Source: JANXXV01 sp040002435
GTDB taxonomy: Bacteria; Acidobacteriota; Terriglobia; Bryobacterales; Bryobacteraceae
Direction: 5' to 3'
Assembly (NCBI GenBank): GCA_040002435.1
Contig: JBDUEM010000008.1
Location: forward strand, 1 to 64,000
Length of the DNA: 64,000 nucleotides
The notes beneath the pieces are model-generated. The model made no database searches. It worked only from the letters and a program-made list of their open reading frames with translations, and was not told the DNA's origin. The translations under genes and the position numbers were made by a program. Below, piece after piece: positions 1-8,078 of this stretch (positions are counted from its first letter, which is position 1; each line of letters begins with the position of its first letter).

Positions 1-1172
1 GTGTTGTGGGCTGAGATCTCGCGTCCGCGCAGGCCGTATTTCTCTTTGGCCAGCACGACAACGGAACGTCCCTCCGGTGTTTCGTCCGCCAGGCTGGAGA
101 GCTGCGCTGCGTCGGCCAAATCCGATTCAGTTACGCCCGGCGCTGGGATGAACTCGACGGCCTGGCGGTTGCCGAGTGTGATGGTGCCCGTCTTGTCAAG
201 GAGCAGCGTGTTGACATCACCGGCTGCCTCTACCGCTTTTCCGCTCATCGCCAGTACATTGTGCTGCATCACGCGATCCATACCGGCGATTCCAATTGCG
301 GAAAGCAGGCCGCCGATAGTGGTGGGAATCAGGCAGACCAGGAGCGATACCAACACCGTAACGGAGGGAATGGATCCACTGCCTGCGGCAGCCACGCTGA
401 ACATGGCGAACGGGGGAAGAGTGACCACCGCAAGCAGAAAGATCAGCGTCAATCCAGAGATCATGATGTTCAGCGCGATTTCGTTGGGGGTTTTCTGGCG
501 CTGCGCGCCCTCCACGAGTGCGATCATACGGTCGAGAAATGTCTCGCCTGGATTTGATGTAATTTGAATCTTGATCCAGTCCGAGAGCACTTTGGTGCCG
601 CCCGTGACCGCGCTACGGTCTCCGCCTGATTCACGAATAACTGGAGCGCTCTCCCCGGTGATCACGGATTCGTCTACACTCGCGATGCCGTCGATCACAT
701 CGCCGTCACCCGGGATGACGTCGCCGGGCTCGCACAAAACTACATCGCCCTTACGCAGCATGGATGCGGCGCATGGTTCCTCCCGTCCTCCTGAGAGGAC
801 CCTGCGTGCCATCGACTCGGTCTTTGACTTCCGGAGATGGTCGGCCTGTGCCTTTCCACGCCCCTCCGCCATGGCTTCGGCAAAGTTCGCAAAGACCACG
901 GTGAACCAGAGCCAGAGGCAGATTTGCAGATCGAATCCGAACAGGGAAGATCCCGTCACTGCGTCGCGCAGCAAAATCAGAGTGGTGAGGAAAGCCCCCA
1001 TTTCAACCACAAACATGACGGGGTTCTTCGCCAGTGTCACAGGATTGAGCTTGATGAGCGAATCCACAACGGCCCGCCTGGCAATTGGACCATCGAACAA
1101 TGGACGCGCACGTTTGGCTTTGGAAATCAGTTCTGTCGAATTCTGAGCGGGAGCTACGAGTGTTGTGGACAT
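1..1172 (-). CDS. kdpB: KdpB, K+-transporting P-type ATPase catalytic subunit (partial, 3' end outside window)
   Basis: This is the ATP-hydrolysing subunit of the KdpFABC high-affinity potassium pump in the inner membrane. About 390 N-terminal residues are present; the rest runs off the left edge. The start is an ATG 11 bases after the kdpA stop. The N-terminal region reads like other KdpB proteins (a 'LNPVTLAKNPVMFVVEMG' stretch before the first membrane helix). Near the left edge the P-type ATPase phosphorylation motif DKTGTITLGNR is intact, so the phosphorylated Asp is present. It lies in the same strand and order as kdpF and kdpA. Identification is firm; whether the C-terminal part is intact cannot be seen here. 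Confidence 0.95.
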   Translation of the reverse strand, partial: MSTTLVAPAQNSTELISKAKRARPLFDGPIARRAVVDSLIKLNPVTLAKNPVMFVVEMGAFLTTLILLRDAVTGSSLFGFDLQICLWLWFTVVFANFAEAMAEGRGKAQADHLRKSKTESMARRVLSGGREEPCAASMLRKGDVVLCEPGDVIPGDGDVIDGIASVDESVITGESAPVIRESGGDRSAVTGGTKVLSDWIKIQITSNPGETFLDRMIALVEGAQRQKTPNEIALNIMISGLTLIFLLAVVTLPPFAMFSVAAAGSGSIPSVTVLVSLLVCLIPTTIGGLLSAIGIAGMDRVMQHNVLAMSGKAVEAAGDVNTLLLDKTGTITLGNRQAVEFIPAPGVTESDLADAAQLSSLADETPEGRSVVVLAKEKYGLRGREISAHN

Positions 1173-1183
1173 AGTGTGAATCC

Positions 1184-2929
1184 TTACATCAGCAAATGTT
1201 CAACGATTGGACCTAGGGCAAGGGCCGGGAAGAAAGTCAGCGCGCCGACTAATAACACGGTGCCGACCAGCAGGCCCACAAAGAGTGAGCCGTGCGTGGG
1301 AAAGGTGCCCGCCGACACGGGAACCAATTTCTTACGTGCAAGTGATCCGGCAGCGGCCAGCAGCGGGATAATCATAAGGAATCGCCCCACCAGCATTGCC
1401 AGACCAAGCGTGCCGTTGTACCAAGGGGTGTTGGCGTTGATGCCGGCAAAAGCGCTGCCGTTATTTCCAGTGGCACTGGTGTAGGCGTACAGAATTTCAG
1501 AGAAACCGTGCGGTCCTGGATTGTTGACGTTCGCGGCAGCAGGACCTGGCGGGTTAGCATACCCGTCCTTCGGGAAGCCAACCACCGACGTAGCGGCGGA
1601 GAAGACAAGAATACTGGCCGCAAGGACCAACAGCGCCAGCATCGCCATTTTCACTTCCCGCTGTTCTATTTTCTTGCCGAGATACTCCGGCGTTCTTCCC
1701 ACCATCAGGCCGGCGATGAACACGGCGAGGATTGCGTACATCAACATGCCGTAAAGTCCGGCGCCGACGCCTCCGAAAACCACTTCTCCCAGTTGAATGT
1801 TGAACAGAGGCACAAGGCCGCCCAGAGGCGTGAAGCTGTCGTGCATTCCGTTGACGGCGCCGCAACTCGCATCCGTGGTGACGGTGGCGAACAAGGCGGT
1901 ATTGGTGATTCCAAAGCGTGTTTCCTTTCCTTCCATATTGCCCCCCGGCTGCCCGGTGGTTGCCAGCATCGAAACGCCGGCGCGCTCCAGCATTGGTGTG
2001 CCCTTTTGTTCAAAGTGATAACTCACAAGTACACCGGCGAACCAGAGCACGCTCATAGCGGCAAACAGCGCCCATCCCTGCCGGGTATCGCGGACCATCC
2101 TTCCGAATGTGTACGTCAGTGCGGCCGGGATGAGGAAGATGAAGACCATTTCCAGCAGGTTCGAAAACGGAGTGGGATTTTCAAAGGGATGGGCAGAGTT
2201 TGCATTGAAGAAGCCGCCGCCGTTGGTGCCCACCATCTTGATGGCTTCCTGCGAAGCCACTGGCCCTTGCGCAATGACCTGCTTGGTGCCCTCCAGCGTG
2301 GTGACATCTGTATAGGGATGCAGATTTTGAATGACCCCCTGCGAACACAGCAGCAGTGCGCCCACAACGCACAAGGGCATCAGGATGTACAGCGTACCGC
2401 GCGTTAGATCGGCCCAAAAATTACCAATCGTCTCCGCGCTCTGCCGGGCGAAGCCGCGCACCAGGGCGATCGCGATCGCCAATCCGACTGCGGTGGACAG
2501 GAAGTTCTGTACCGTGAGAGCCGTCATTTGAACCAGATAGCTCAGAGTCGTTTCGGGTACATACGACTGCCAGTTGGTGTTAGTCACGAAACTGAATGCT
2601 GTGTTGAATGCCAGATCGGGCGACACGTTCCAGTTGTAATGTTGGGGATTTAAAGGCAAAACACCTTGCAAACGCTGCAGTCCGTAAGCAAAGAATCCGC
2701 TGACCATGCTAAAGGCCAACATCGAGATCGCATATTGTGACCAATGCTGTTCCTTGGTGGCGTCGACACCGCAGGCCTTGTAGATCAACCTTTCCAGGGG
2801 GAGGAGCACCGGCGAAAGCCAGGTCCGCCGGCCTTCCATGACCGCGGCGATGAAAAGCCCGAGCGGTTTCGTCGAAGCCAAGACGATCAGGAAGAAGATA
2901 GCAATTTGAATCCAGCCGTTCGTTGTCAT
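1184..2929 (-). CDS. kdpA: KdpA, K+-transporting ATPase channel-like subunit
   Basis: KdpA forms the K+-selective pore of KdpFABC. The 581-residue length is normal for the family and about ten hydrophobic segments are spread along it. Hallmark selectivity-loop motifs are visible, notably GTNGGGFFNANSAHPFENPT near residue 235 and a TGNNGSAFAG loop near residue 490. The start ATG follows kdpF by 7 bases and kdpB follows by 11 bases, so the subunits are co-translated from one transcript. No frameshift or missing conserved region was seen. Confidence 0.97.
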   Translation of the reverse strand: MTTNGWIQIAIFFLIVLASTKPLGLFIAAVMEGRRTWLSPVLLPLERLIYKACGVDATKEQHWSQYAISMLAFSMVSGFFAYGLQRLQGVLPLNPQHYNWNVSPDLAFNTAFSFVTNTNWQSYVPETTLSYLVQMTALTVQNFLSTAVGLAIAIALVRGFARQSAETIGNFWADLTRGTLYILMPLCVVGALLLCSQGVIQNLHPYTDVTTLEGTKQVIAQGPVASQEAIKMVGTNGGGFFNANSAHPFENPTPFSNLLEMVFIFLIPAALTYTFGRMVRDTRQGWALFAAMSVLWFAGVLVSYHFEQKGTPMLERAGVSMLATTGQPGGNMEGKETRFGITNTALFATVTTDASCGAVNGMHDSFTPLGGLVPLFNIQLGEVVFGGVGAGLYGMLMYAILAVFIAGLMVGRTPEYLGKKIEQREVKMAMLALLVLAASILVFSAATSVVGFPKDGYANPPGPAAANVNNPGPHGFSEILYAYTSATGNNGSAFAGINANTPWYNGTLGLAMLVGRFLMIIPLLAAAGSLARKKLVPVSAGTFPTHGSLFVGLLVGTVLLVGALTFFPALALGPIVEHLLM

Positions 2930-2936
2930 AACGTTC

Positions 2937-3020
2937 TCAGAATCGCTCCGGCTTTAACAGCGCGAGCAACAAATACGCACCGATCAACAGGGCGATCACG
3001 CCTACAACTTCATATTCCAT
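2937..3020 (-). CDS. kdpF: KdpF, 27-residue stabilising subunit of the Kdp ATPase
   Basis: Translation of this short frame gives MEYEVVGVIALLIGAYLLLA followed by LLKPERF, a single hydrophobic helix ending in the PERF tail typical of KdpF. In the family KdpF is a lipid-like peptide that stabilises the KdpABC complex. It sits immediately before kdpA with a 7-base gap, the canonical kdpFAB order. Recognition rests on the tail motif, length and position together. Confidence 0.9.
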   Translation of the reverse strand: MEYEVVGVIALLIGAYLLLALLKPERF

Positions 3021-3030
3021 ATAAATCTCC

Positions 3031-3114
3031 TCAAACCTTTTCGCAGAGCCGAATCATCAGGACCGCGATCGCGAAAAACAACAGGGAAAGTAAAATGTAG
3101 TAAACGTCAAGCAT
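3031..3114 (-). CDS. 27-residue single-span membrane peptide upstream of kdpF
   Basis: The frame encodes MLDVYYILLSLLFFAIAVLM then IRLCEKV: one hydrophobic helix with a short basic C-terminus. It has the same length as KdpF but a different sequence. It starts 4 bases after the USP-like gene stops and ends 10 bases before kdpF, so it is embedded in the operon with spacing typical of translated genes. Similar tiny hydrophobic peptides occur next to kdpF in other genomes (recollection, not checked). It may be an accessory pump peptide; its role is inference only. Confidence 0.7.
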   Translation of the reverse strand: MLDVYYILLSLLFFAIAVLMIRLCEKV

Positions 3115-3118
3115 AGGG

Positions 3119-3565
3119 TTAACTCACGTAGCAAAGCACAACTTCATGGCCCGCTTTGACGCATTCGTTGCGCAGGCTTTCTTCCTTAGTTCTCCAGAGG
3201 CGTTTGTGCGATGCAAGCACGATGACGGTGTCCGGCTTCAGCGCAGACGCCAGCGCGCTTTGCATGTCTCGAGCCAGCACGATTGTGCCCTCGATTTCCA
3301 GGCTGAAGGCACCGGCGATCTTTTGCAGCTCATCTTTCAAAGCTTGCAGCGTCACCTGTGGTTCGTCTAGCGGCAGGGCATAAGGAACTATCTGCGCGTG
3401 AACCAAGAGTACGTGGAGATTCATTCCCCTAGACAGTTCTTTAGCGTGCTCCAATGCGGCTTCGGTAAGTCCCGCTGTGGTGTATAGCACCGCGATGTCC
3501 CGTGTCTTCCCGCCGTTTGGAATTTCAATCGGTGCGAAAGTTTTCTTCTGAATCTGGAGACTCAT
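3119..3565 (-). CDS. USP-like alpha/beta protein in the kdp operon
   Basis: A 148-residue soluble protein with alternating strands and helices (DIAVLYTTAG at the first strand, then HVLLVHAQIVPYA, then TVIVLASHKRLWRTKEESLR). The pattern resembles universal stress protein / nucleotide-binding alpha-hydrolase-like folds, but a clear ATP-binding G-2X-G-9X-G motif is not visible. It lies between kdpE and the kdpF genes. In classical KdpD a USP domain is part of the N-terminal input region, and the KdpD of this operon lacks that region. A trans-acting replacement is therefore an attractive inference, not shown. Confidence 0.6.
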   Translation of the reverse strand: MSLQIQKKTFAPIEIPNGGKTRDIAVLYTTAGLTEAALEHAKELSRGMNLHVLLVHAQIVPYALPLDEPQVTLQALKDELQKIAGAFSLEIEGTIVLARDMQSALASALKPDTVIVLASHKRLWRTKEESLRNECVKAGHEVVLCYVS

Positions 3566-3598
3566 ATCATCGACCCAATTCGAGGATATGAGGAAAGG

Positions 3599-3615
3599 CG
3601 TTAAGAATACGTAAA
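3599..3615 (-). promoter_or_regulatory. Candidate KdpE-binding direct repeat
   Basis: Read on the minus strand the site is TTTACG-N5-TTAACG, two 6-base direct half-sites separated by 5 bases. The known E. coli KdpE site has the same architecture (TTTATA-N5-TTTACA). It lies in the 73-base gap between the kdpE stop and the USP-like gene, the only sizeable gap in the kdp run, so it would control the structural genes. Clear -35/-10 elements next to it were not found, which limits confidence. Confidence 0.4.
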
Positions 3616-3638
3616 GATAACCTTAGGACTTCGTAATG

Positions 3639-4331
3639 TTACGCGTCCGGCAAGTTGAACCGGTATCCCACCCAAGGTTCGGTTATTAAATACACGGGCG
3701 TGGAGGGATGCGGCTCAATTTTCTTTCGCAGTGCGTTGACGAACACACGCAAATACTCGGTTTCATCTCCATAGTCCGGCCCCCACACCGCCTGCAATAG
3801 CTTGCGATGCGGTACGGCGCGGTTGGCGTTCGCCACAAGGATCCGCAACAGTTCAAACTCCTTTGGCGTGAGCCGCACGACCTTACCCAACGACAACACC
3901 TTCCGGGAGTCAAAGTCGATTTCCAGGTGTTCCGTGTGGACGGGATGCGGGCCTTGCTCGCCGCCCGGTGAGCGGCGGAGTGCAGCGCGAATGCGGGCGA
4001 GCAGTTCCTGAATGCCAAACGGCTTGGTGATGTAATCGTCCGCGCCCGCGTCCAGCGACTCCACTTTGTCGCGCTCGGTATTGCGGACAGACAATACGAT
4101 GATGGGCGTGTCGGAACCTGACCGGATGGCGCGGCAGGTTTCCAGCCCACCTATGCCCGGCATGTTCAGGTCCAGCAGAATAATGTCCGGCGTGTCGTGA
4201 TGCAACTTCTCCAACGCCTCCTCTCCAGTTTTTGCATCGATGACGATGTAGCCCAACTCCGTCAATGTCGCCCTCATGACGCGGCGCAGTTGCGGTTCGT
4301 CATCCACCACCAGGATTGTTTGTTGACTCAT
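3639..4331 (-). CDS. kdpE: KdpE-type OmpR/PhoB response regulator
   Basis: A 230-residue regulator with a receiver domain (residues about 5-118; acidic pair D10/D11, phospho-acceptor D54 in ILLDLNMPG, conserved Lys in the ITKPFG motif) and a C-terminal winged-helix DNA-binding domain (VRLTPKEFELLRILVANANR through the VGYRF end). The start chosen is the ATG that overlaps the kinase stop by four bases (ATGA); a longer frame upstream only adds sequence inside the kinase gene. Its kinase partner precedes it and kdpFAB follow, so K+ limitation control of kdp transcription is the expected role. Confidence 0.92.
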   Translation of the reverse strand: MSQQTILVVDDEPQLRRVMRATLTELGYIVIDAKTGEEALEKLHHDTPDIILLDLNMPGIGGLETCRAIRSGSDTPIIVLSVRNTERDKVESLDAGADDYITKPFGIQELLARIRAALRRSPGGEQGPHPVHTEHLEIDFDSRKVLSLGKVVRLTPKEFELLRILVANANRAVPHRKLLQAVWGPDYGDETEYLRVFVNALRKKIEPHPSTPVYLITEPWVGYRFNLPDA

Positions 4332-5782
4332 GCTCTCGCCTGCACGTCGGAGGTACGCAGACGGATGCAAAACTCCGCTCCGCCCCATTGATTTGATTTC
4401 ACCCAGATCTTCCCCCCGTGTGCTTCCACGATACCTTTTGCGATCGATAACCCCATACCGGTCCCTTCAGTGGTGCGGGAACTGTGCCGGCCGCGATACA
4501 ACTTCTCGAAGATTTTGTACTGTTCATCCGGGTTCACTCCGGGGCCGCGGTCGTCGACGCTGATGATGACTGAGTCTCCTTCGGCTTCCGCCGAGATTTC
4601 AATCGGCGCAGCAGGTGGCGAGTACTTGGCGGCGTTGTCGATCAGTTGTTTCAAAACTTGCCGCATCAGGTCCGTGTCAATATCAATGTCCGGCAGGTCG
4701 TGCGGAATGCGAATTACGACGCGGCTCACAATGTCGGCCGGTCGGACATCGGCAAGGGAATCTTCTATTAGATCTCGTATCTTGTGCGGATGCCTTTCAA
4801 GCACCAGCTTTCCGGCATCGATGCGCGCCATCTGGACTGTTTCGCTTACAGTCTGGTTCAGGCGCTCCGTCTCTTCGTGAATGATGTCAAGCAATTCCCG
4901 GGTTCCTGCCGCTGAGCGTGGCGGAGCCCAGATGAGCGCCGTGATGGACGCTTTAATAGCAGTCAGGGGTGTCTTCAGATCGTGTGCCAGTGCATCCAGC
5001 ATGGCTGCCCGCAATTCTTCGCTGCGCTTCGACGCCTCCGCCGCTGTGGCTCGCTCCATGGCGCGGGCTCGTTCAATCGAGATAGCGGCCAGGTTCGCGA
5101 TCGCCTCCACAATCGTCTCGGTCATCGGAGATAGGCCTTGCAACCCCAAACTTCCGATCGGTTTGCCGCCGAGCCGGACCGGCGTGACCGACCGTCCGTT
5201 CGAGTAAATCCCAGTTCCGGTGTCCAGTGCGGTCGCCAGTTCGCTTTCGGGGATTAACGACGAGGTTCCTGTGCGAAAGGTGGATTTGGTTTCGGCGTCG
5301 TAAAATGCGACTTCGCCTAGATCGAATACCCGCGCCACGTCGATCGCCGTCTGTTCCAGCGTTCGATCGAATCTCTCATTCAATAAGATGGCACGGCCTA
5401 GCTCATAGAGCCTTTCAGTCTCCAGGCTTCGCTCCTGCGCTTCGGCCGCGCGGCGCTGCGCCCGGGCGGACAGTTGACTTGCTGTAGCCGCTGTTACTAA
5501 AAAGGCAACCAGTGCGACCCAATTCTGAGGATCTTCCACGGTGAAGGTACCAACAGGAGGAATCAAAAAGAAGTTGAATGCCAGCACAGCCGTCACGGAA
5601 AGGGCAATGGCCAGCGCCAAGCCCCAAAACGTCGCGGTGGCCAACACCACCATCAGAAGGCTGAGCGCTACCGTAGTGGTATTGAGTTTGAGCCAACGGG
5701 AGAGCAGAATGATGGCGAGAGCGGTAGAGATCGACAGGAAATAGCGCGCGACACGAACCAGCACTCTTCGATTCTCGCGCAA
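4328..5782 (-). CDS. kdpD: KdpD-like histidine kinase lacking the N-terminal KdpD sensor domain
   Basis: 484 residues, versus about 890 in classical KdpD. It begins directly with the DUF4118 four-helix membrane region (residues about 10-110), followed by a GAF-like domain (about 125-270), a HisKA box with H267 in ALAHDLKTPLTA, and an ATPase domain with N-box, DRGPGV and GTGMGLSIAKG motifs. The N-terminal KdpD/USP cytosolic portion with its Walker A motif is absent from this protein and not encoded directly upstream. It is coupled to kdpE by a 4-base overlap. Role: phosphorylates KdpE. Truncated KdpD variants are known in several phyla. Confidence 0.85.
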   Translation of the reverse strand: MRENRRVLVRVARYFLSISTALAIILLSRWLKLNTTTVALSLLMVVLATATFWGLALAIALSVTAVLAFNFFLIPPVGTFTVEDPQNWVALVAFLVTAATASQLSARAQRRAAEAQERSLETERLYELGRAILLNERFDRTLEQTAIDVARVFDLGEVAFYDAETKSTFRTGTSSLIPESELATALDTGTGIYSNGRSVTPVRLGGKPIGSLGLQGLSPMTETIVEAIANLAAISIERARAMERATAAEASKRSEELRAAMLDALAHDLKTPLTAIKASITALIWAPPRSAAGTRELLDIIHEETERLNQTVSETVQMARIDAGKLVLERHPHKIRDLIEDSLADVRPADIVSRVVIRIPHDLPDIDIDTDLMRQVLKQLIDNAAKYSPPAAPIEISAEAEGDSVIISVDDRGPGVNPDEQYKIFEKLYRGRHSSRTTEGTGMGLSIAKGIVEAHGGKIWVKSNQWGGAEFCIRLRTSDVQARA

Positions 5783-5792
5783 AAAGAAACAG

Positions 5793-6419
5793 CTACTCGG
5801 GAGGCTTCTCGCCCTTCCGCCGAAGGGTAGGAGCTTTGCGCTTGGTCTCCACTTCCTTCTGCTCGGCGGCTTTCTTGGCTTCCAATTCCTTCGGCTTCAT
5901 TACCGATTCAATTTCGGCCTTGTCCTTTTTGACCTTGGCGTCGACTTCCTGGGACCGGCTCTTGAGGTCCTCTTGGGCTAGTTCGATGCTTTCGCGCGTG
6001 GTGTCGATCGCCTCCTTCAGGGCGAACTGATACCTGGACAGATCCTTTGGCTCGGAGTCCTGAATCTTGTTCAAAGCATCCAGCATTTCTTTCTCCGCTT
6101 GAGCCACTGCCGCGGTGCCTGTGTCAATCGCTACTTTGCGCTTCAAAGCATCGTCGGATACTGTATCGATCGCTTCGATAACATGTGTGTAGTCTTCCAG
6201 CAGATCGTGGATCAGCGCGGAACGACCGGCCTTCTCCTTCGCCACGGCCTGCTGCATGAGGTCGAGCCTCTGGCGCGCGAAGACGATATACAGCTTTAAC
6301 CTTTCATTCGGCTCCTGGACCAACCTAACCTGGTCGGCCTCGTCGGCGGTGAGAAAATCGCGCTGCGCCAGCAAGGGCAGGGCTGAGAGGGCCAGGAATA
6401 AAATGGAAAGCCGTTTCAT
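5793..6419 (-). CDS. Exported helical protein, unknown function
   Basis: About 208 residues beginning with a signal peptide (MKRLSILFLALSALPLLAQ). The mature part is almost wholly helical and charged, with Lys/Glu-rich coiled-coil character from about residue 130 to the end (KSRSQEVDAKVKKDKAEIES) and a basic tail. No known domain was recognised. A TTG two codons upstream is an alternative start; the ATG gives a cleaner signal peptide. It starts just after the preceding gene's stop and ends 10 bases before the kinase start, placing it in the same transcription run. Possible periplasmic partner of the neighbouring secreted and TPR proteins. Confidence 0.65.
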   Translation of the reverse strand: MKRLSILFLALSALPLLAQRDFLTADEADQVRLVQEPNERLKLYIVFARQRLDLMQQAVAKEKAGRSALIHDLLEDYTHVIEAIDTVSDDALKRKVAIDTGTAAVAQAEKEMLDALNKIQDSEPKDLSRYQFALKEAIDTTRESIELAQEDLKSRSQEVDAKVKKDKAEIESVMKPKELEAKKAAEQKEVETKRKAPTLRRKGEKPPE

Positions 6420-6421
6420 AG

Positions 6422-6853
6422 TCAATGCTTCTTAGTCATGATCTCGAATACTATTTTATCTTCCAGATCGCTGAGGTTCTTGCGCGCGGCCTCCACCAGA
6501 CCCCGGTCCTCCAGGCTCACTTCTGCGGCCAACGCCTCCAGCCGCTTGGTGAGGGCGTGTATCTTCATCTCAGAGCGTTTGAAGAATTTTGGACTCCGGC
6601 GCGCTGCTTTCCCCGTCTCCTCCAACGACAGATAGCTCAACTCCGCCGATTCTTCCACCTCTTGTACGCGTGCCTTAAAACCCGCGAAATCTCTGGCCTT
6701 GTAAGCCTTCTTTGCTTCATCCATCGCGGTGTTCGCGTTCTCCAGAGCCTTCTCCGAACGTTTCTCAAGATTAGGCTCGTTCCTCACGTCAGCCAGATCG
6801 GCCCGAAGCATCGGCGTAGCGAGGAGGAGTGCTGCTAACAGGGCAAAAAACAT
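6422..6853 (-). CDS. Small exported helical protein, unknown function
   Basis: 143 residues with an N-terminal signal peptide (MFFALLAALLLATPMLRA) and a fully helical mature part (NANTAMDEAKKAYKARDFAG region; LEALAAEVSLEDRG near the C-terminus). The start abuts the stop of the TPR gene with no gap, indicating translational coupling. No family recognised. Together with the following helical protein and the TPR protein it forms a three-gene exported set inserted between uvrA and kdpD. Confidence 0.65.
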   Translation of the reverse strand: MFFALLAALLLATPMLRADLADVRNEPNLEKRSEKALENANTAMDEAKKAYKARDFAGFKARVQEVEESAELSYLSLEETGKAARRSPKFFKRSEMKIHALTKRLEALAAEVSLEDRGLVEAARKNLSDLEDKIVFEIMTKKH

Positions 6854-8074
6854 TTACCTCTTTGAGAGCTCTTTCTTAATTACTCTAATGCGCTGGCGTG
6901 CCTTAAACTCTTCGTCCGGACTCTTGTTGTCGCTCATCGAAAGGAACTTCTCGTAATTCTCCAGGGCCGGCTGATATAGATGGTTACGATCCAGCACAAC
7001 AGCCCGGAAGAAAAAGTGCCCTGGCTTTTCCGCTCCCAGCGACTTCACTTTATCCAATGCCGCGAGAGCCTGCTGGTCCTGGTTGAGCAGGATCAGCATT
7101 CCCGCCAGATCGCTCCAGGCCTCACCGGAGTCCGGTTTGGCTTGTGTTACCCGGTAGAACTCCTGCGCCGCCGCCGGATACTTCTTCAGTTCACGAAGCG
7201 CACGCGCGTAACTCATTCGCAGGTCCAGGTTCTTGGGCTCAGCTTGCAGGGCCTGTTGGAACAGTGGGGCCGCCTTATCGGGCTGCTTGTTCTCAATGTA
7301 TGCAGTTGCCAGGGCGATCCGGTTAGTTGTGGTTGGCGAACTCTTGACTGCTTCCTCAAGTTCCGGAATCGCGACGGAAGTTTGTCCGGATTCCAGCAAC
7401 AACTCGCCCACACGCTCCTTCGCGGCGGGGTTCTCTGGAAACTGTTTGTAGATCTCGATGGCTTCTGCCGTCTTCTTGCCGCGCTCATAAAGCGCCGCCA
7501 GTTCGAGCAGGGCATCGCGAAACGCAGGGTCCACCTCAGCAGCTTTCCGGAAATGCGGCGCTGCCTCCTCGAGGCGATTCTGTTTGATCATGGACCTCGC
7601 GAGGCCGAGTTCAGCCGCCGCCGATTTCGGATCGGCTTCCACAGCGGCCTTGTAGTACGGTTCGGCCTTGTCGGGTTGACTCGCCTCGCTCAAGGCCTCC
7701 GCCGCAAAGAAGACAGGGCGATACACGGTGGGCTTCTTCTTCGCCGCGGCCTCGAGGTAGGGGACGGCATCAGCCGCTCTTTTCTGGCGGAGCAAAATGA
7801 TGCCGAGGTTCAACTCGGCTTCATACAACTCCGGCTTCAACTCCAGCACTTTCTTGTATTCGAGAACCGCATCGTCGTCGCGGTTCACCAAACTGTAGGA
7901 AAGCGCAAGATGGAAATGCGCACCGTAGTCCTTTGCATCCGCAGCGACAGCCTTTGTGAAGCTGTCTACCGCCGCCGGATACCGTTGCTCCTCCAGCGCC
8001 TTCAACCCATCCGCCTGCGGATCGGGCTTTTGCAGTAGGAAAAACGCCACGACAACTGGGGCGAGCGGCCACAT
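6854..8074 (-). CDS. Tetratricopeptide repeat protein, exported or membrane-anchored
   Basis: 406 residues starting with a hydrophobic segment (MWPLAPVVVAFFLLQ) and followed by about ten TPR units from residue 20 to the end. Typical TPR spacing is visible, for example ALEEQRYPAAVDSFTKAVAA, AVLEYKKVLELKPELYEAEL and YPAAAQEFYRVTQAKPDSGE. TPR proteins act as protein-binding scaffolds. It begins 4 bases after the uvrA stop and touches the next gene, so it belongs to the same run. Partners are not known; the two small exported helical proteins are the obvious candidates. Confidence 0.8.
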   Translation of the reverse strand: MWPLAPVVVAFFLLQKPDPQADGLKALEEQRYPAAVDSFTKAVAADAKDYGAHFHLALSYSLVNRDDDAVLEYKKVLELKPELYEAELNLGIILLRQKRAADAVPYLEAAAKKKPTVYRPVFFAAEALSEASQPDKAEPYYKAAVEADPKSAAAELGLARSMIKQNRLEEAAPHFRKAAEVDPAFRDALLELAALYERGKKTAEAIEIYKQFPENPAAKERVGELLLESGQTSVAIPELEEAVKSSPTTTNRIALATAYIENKQPDKAAPLFQQALQAEPKNLDLRMSYARALRELKKYPAAAQEFYRVTQAKPDSGEAWSDLAGMLILLNQDQQALAALDKVKSLGAEKPGHFFFRAVVLDRNHLYQPALENYEKFLSMSDNKSPDEEFKARQRIRVIKKELSKR

Positions 8075-8078
8075 ACGT

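Noticed and set aside
1..1484. Several plus-strand frames opposite kdpB/kdpA
   Set aside because: The minus strand encodes unmistakable KdpB and KdpA motifs; plus frames are shadows.
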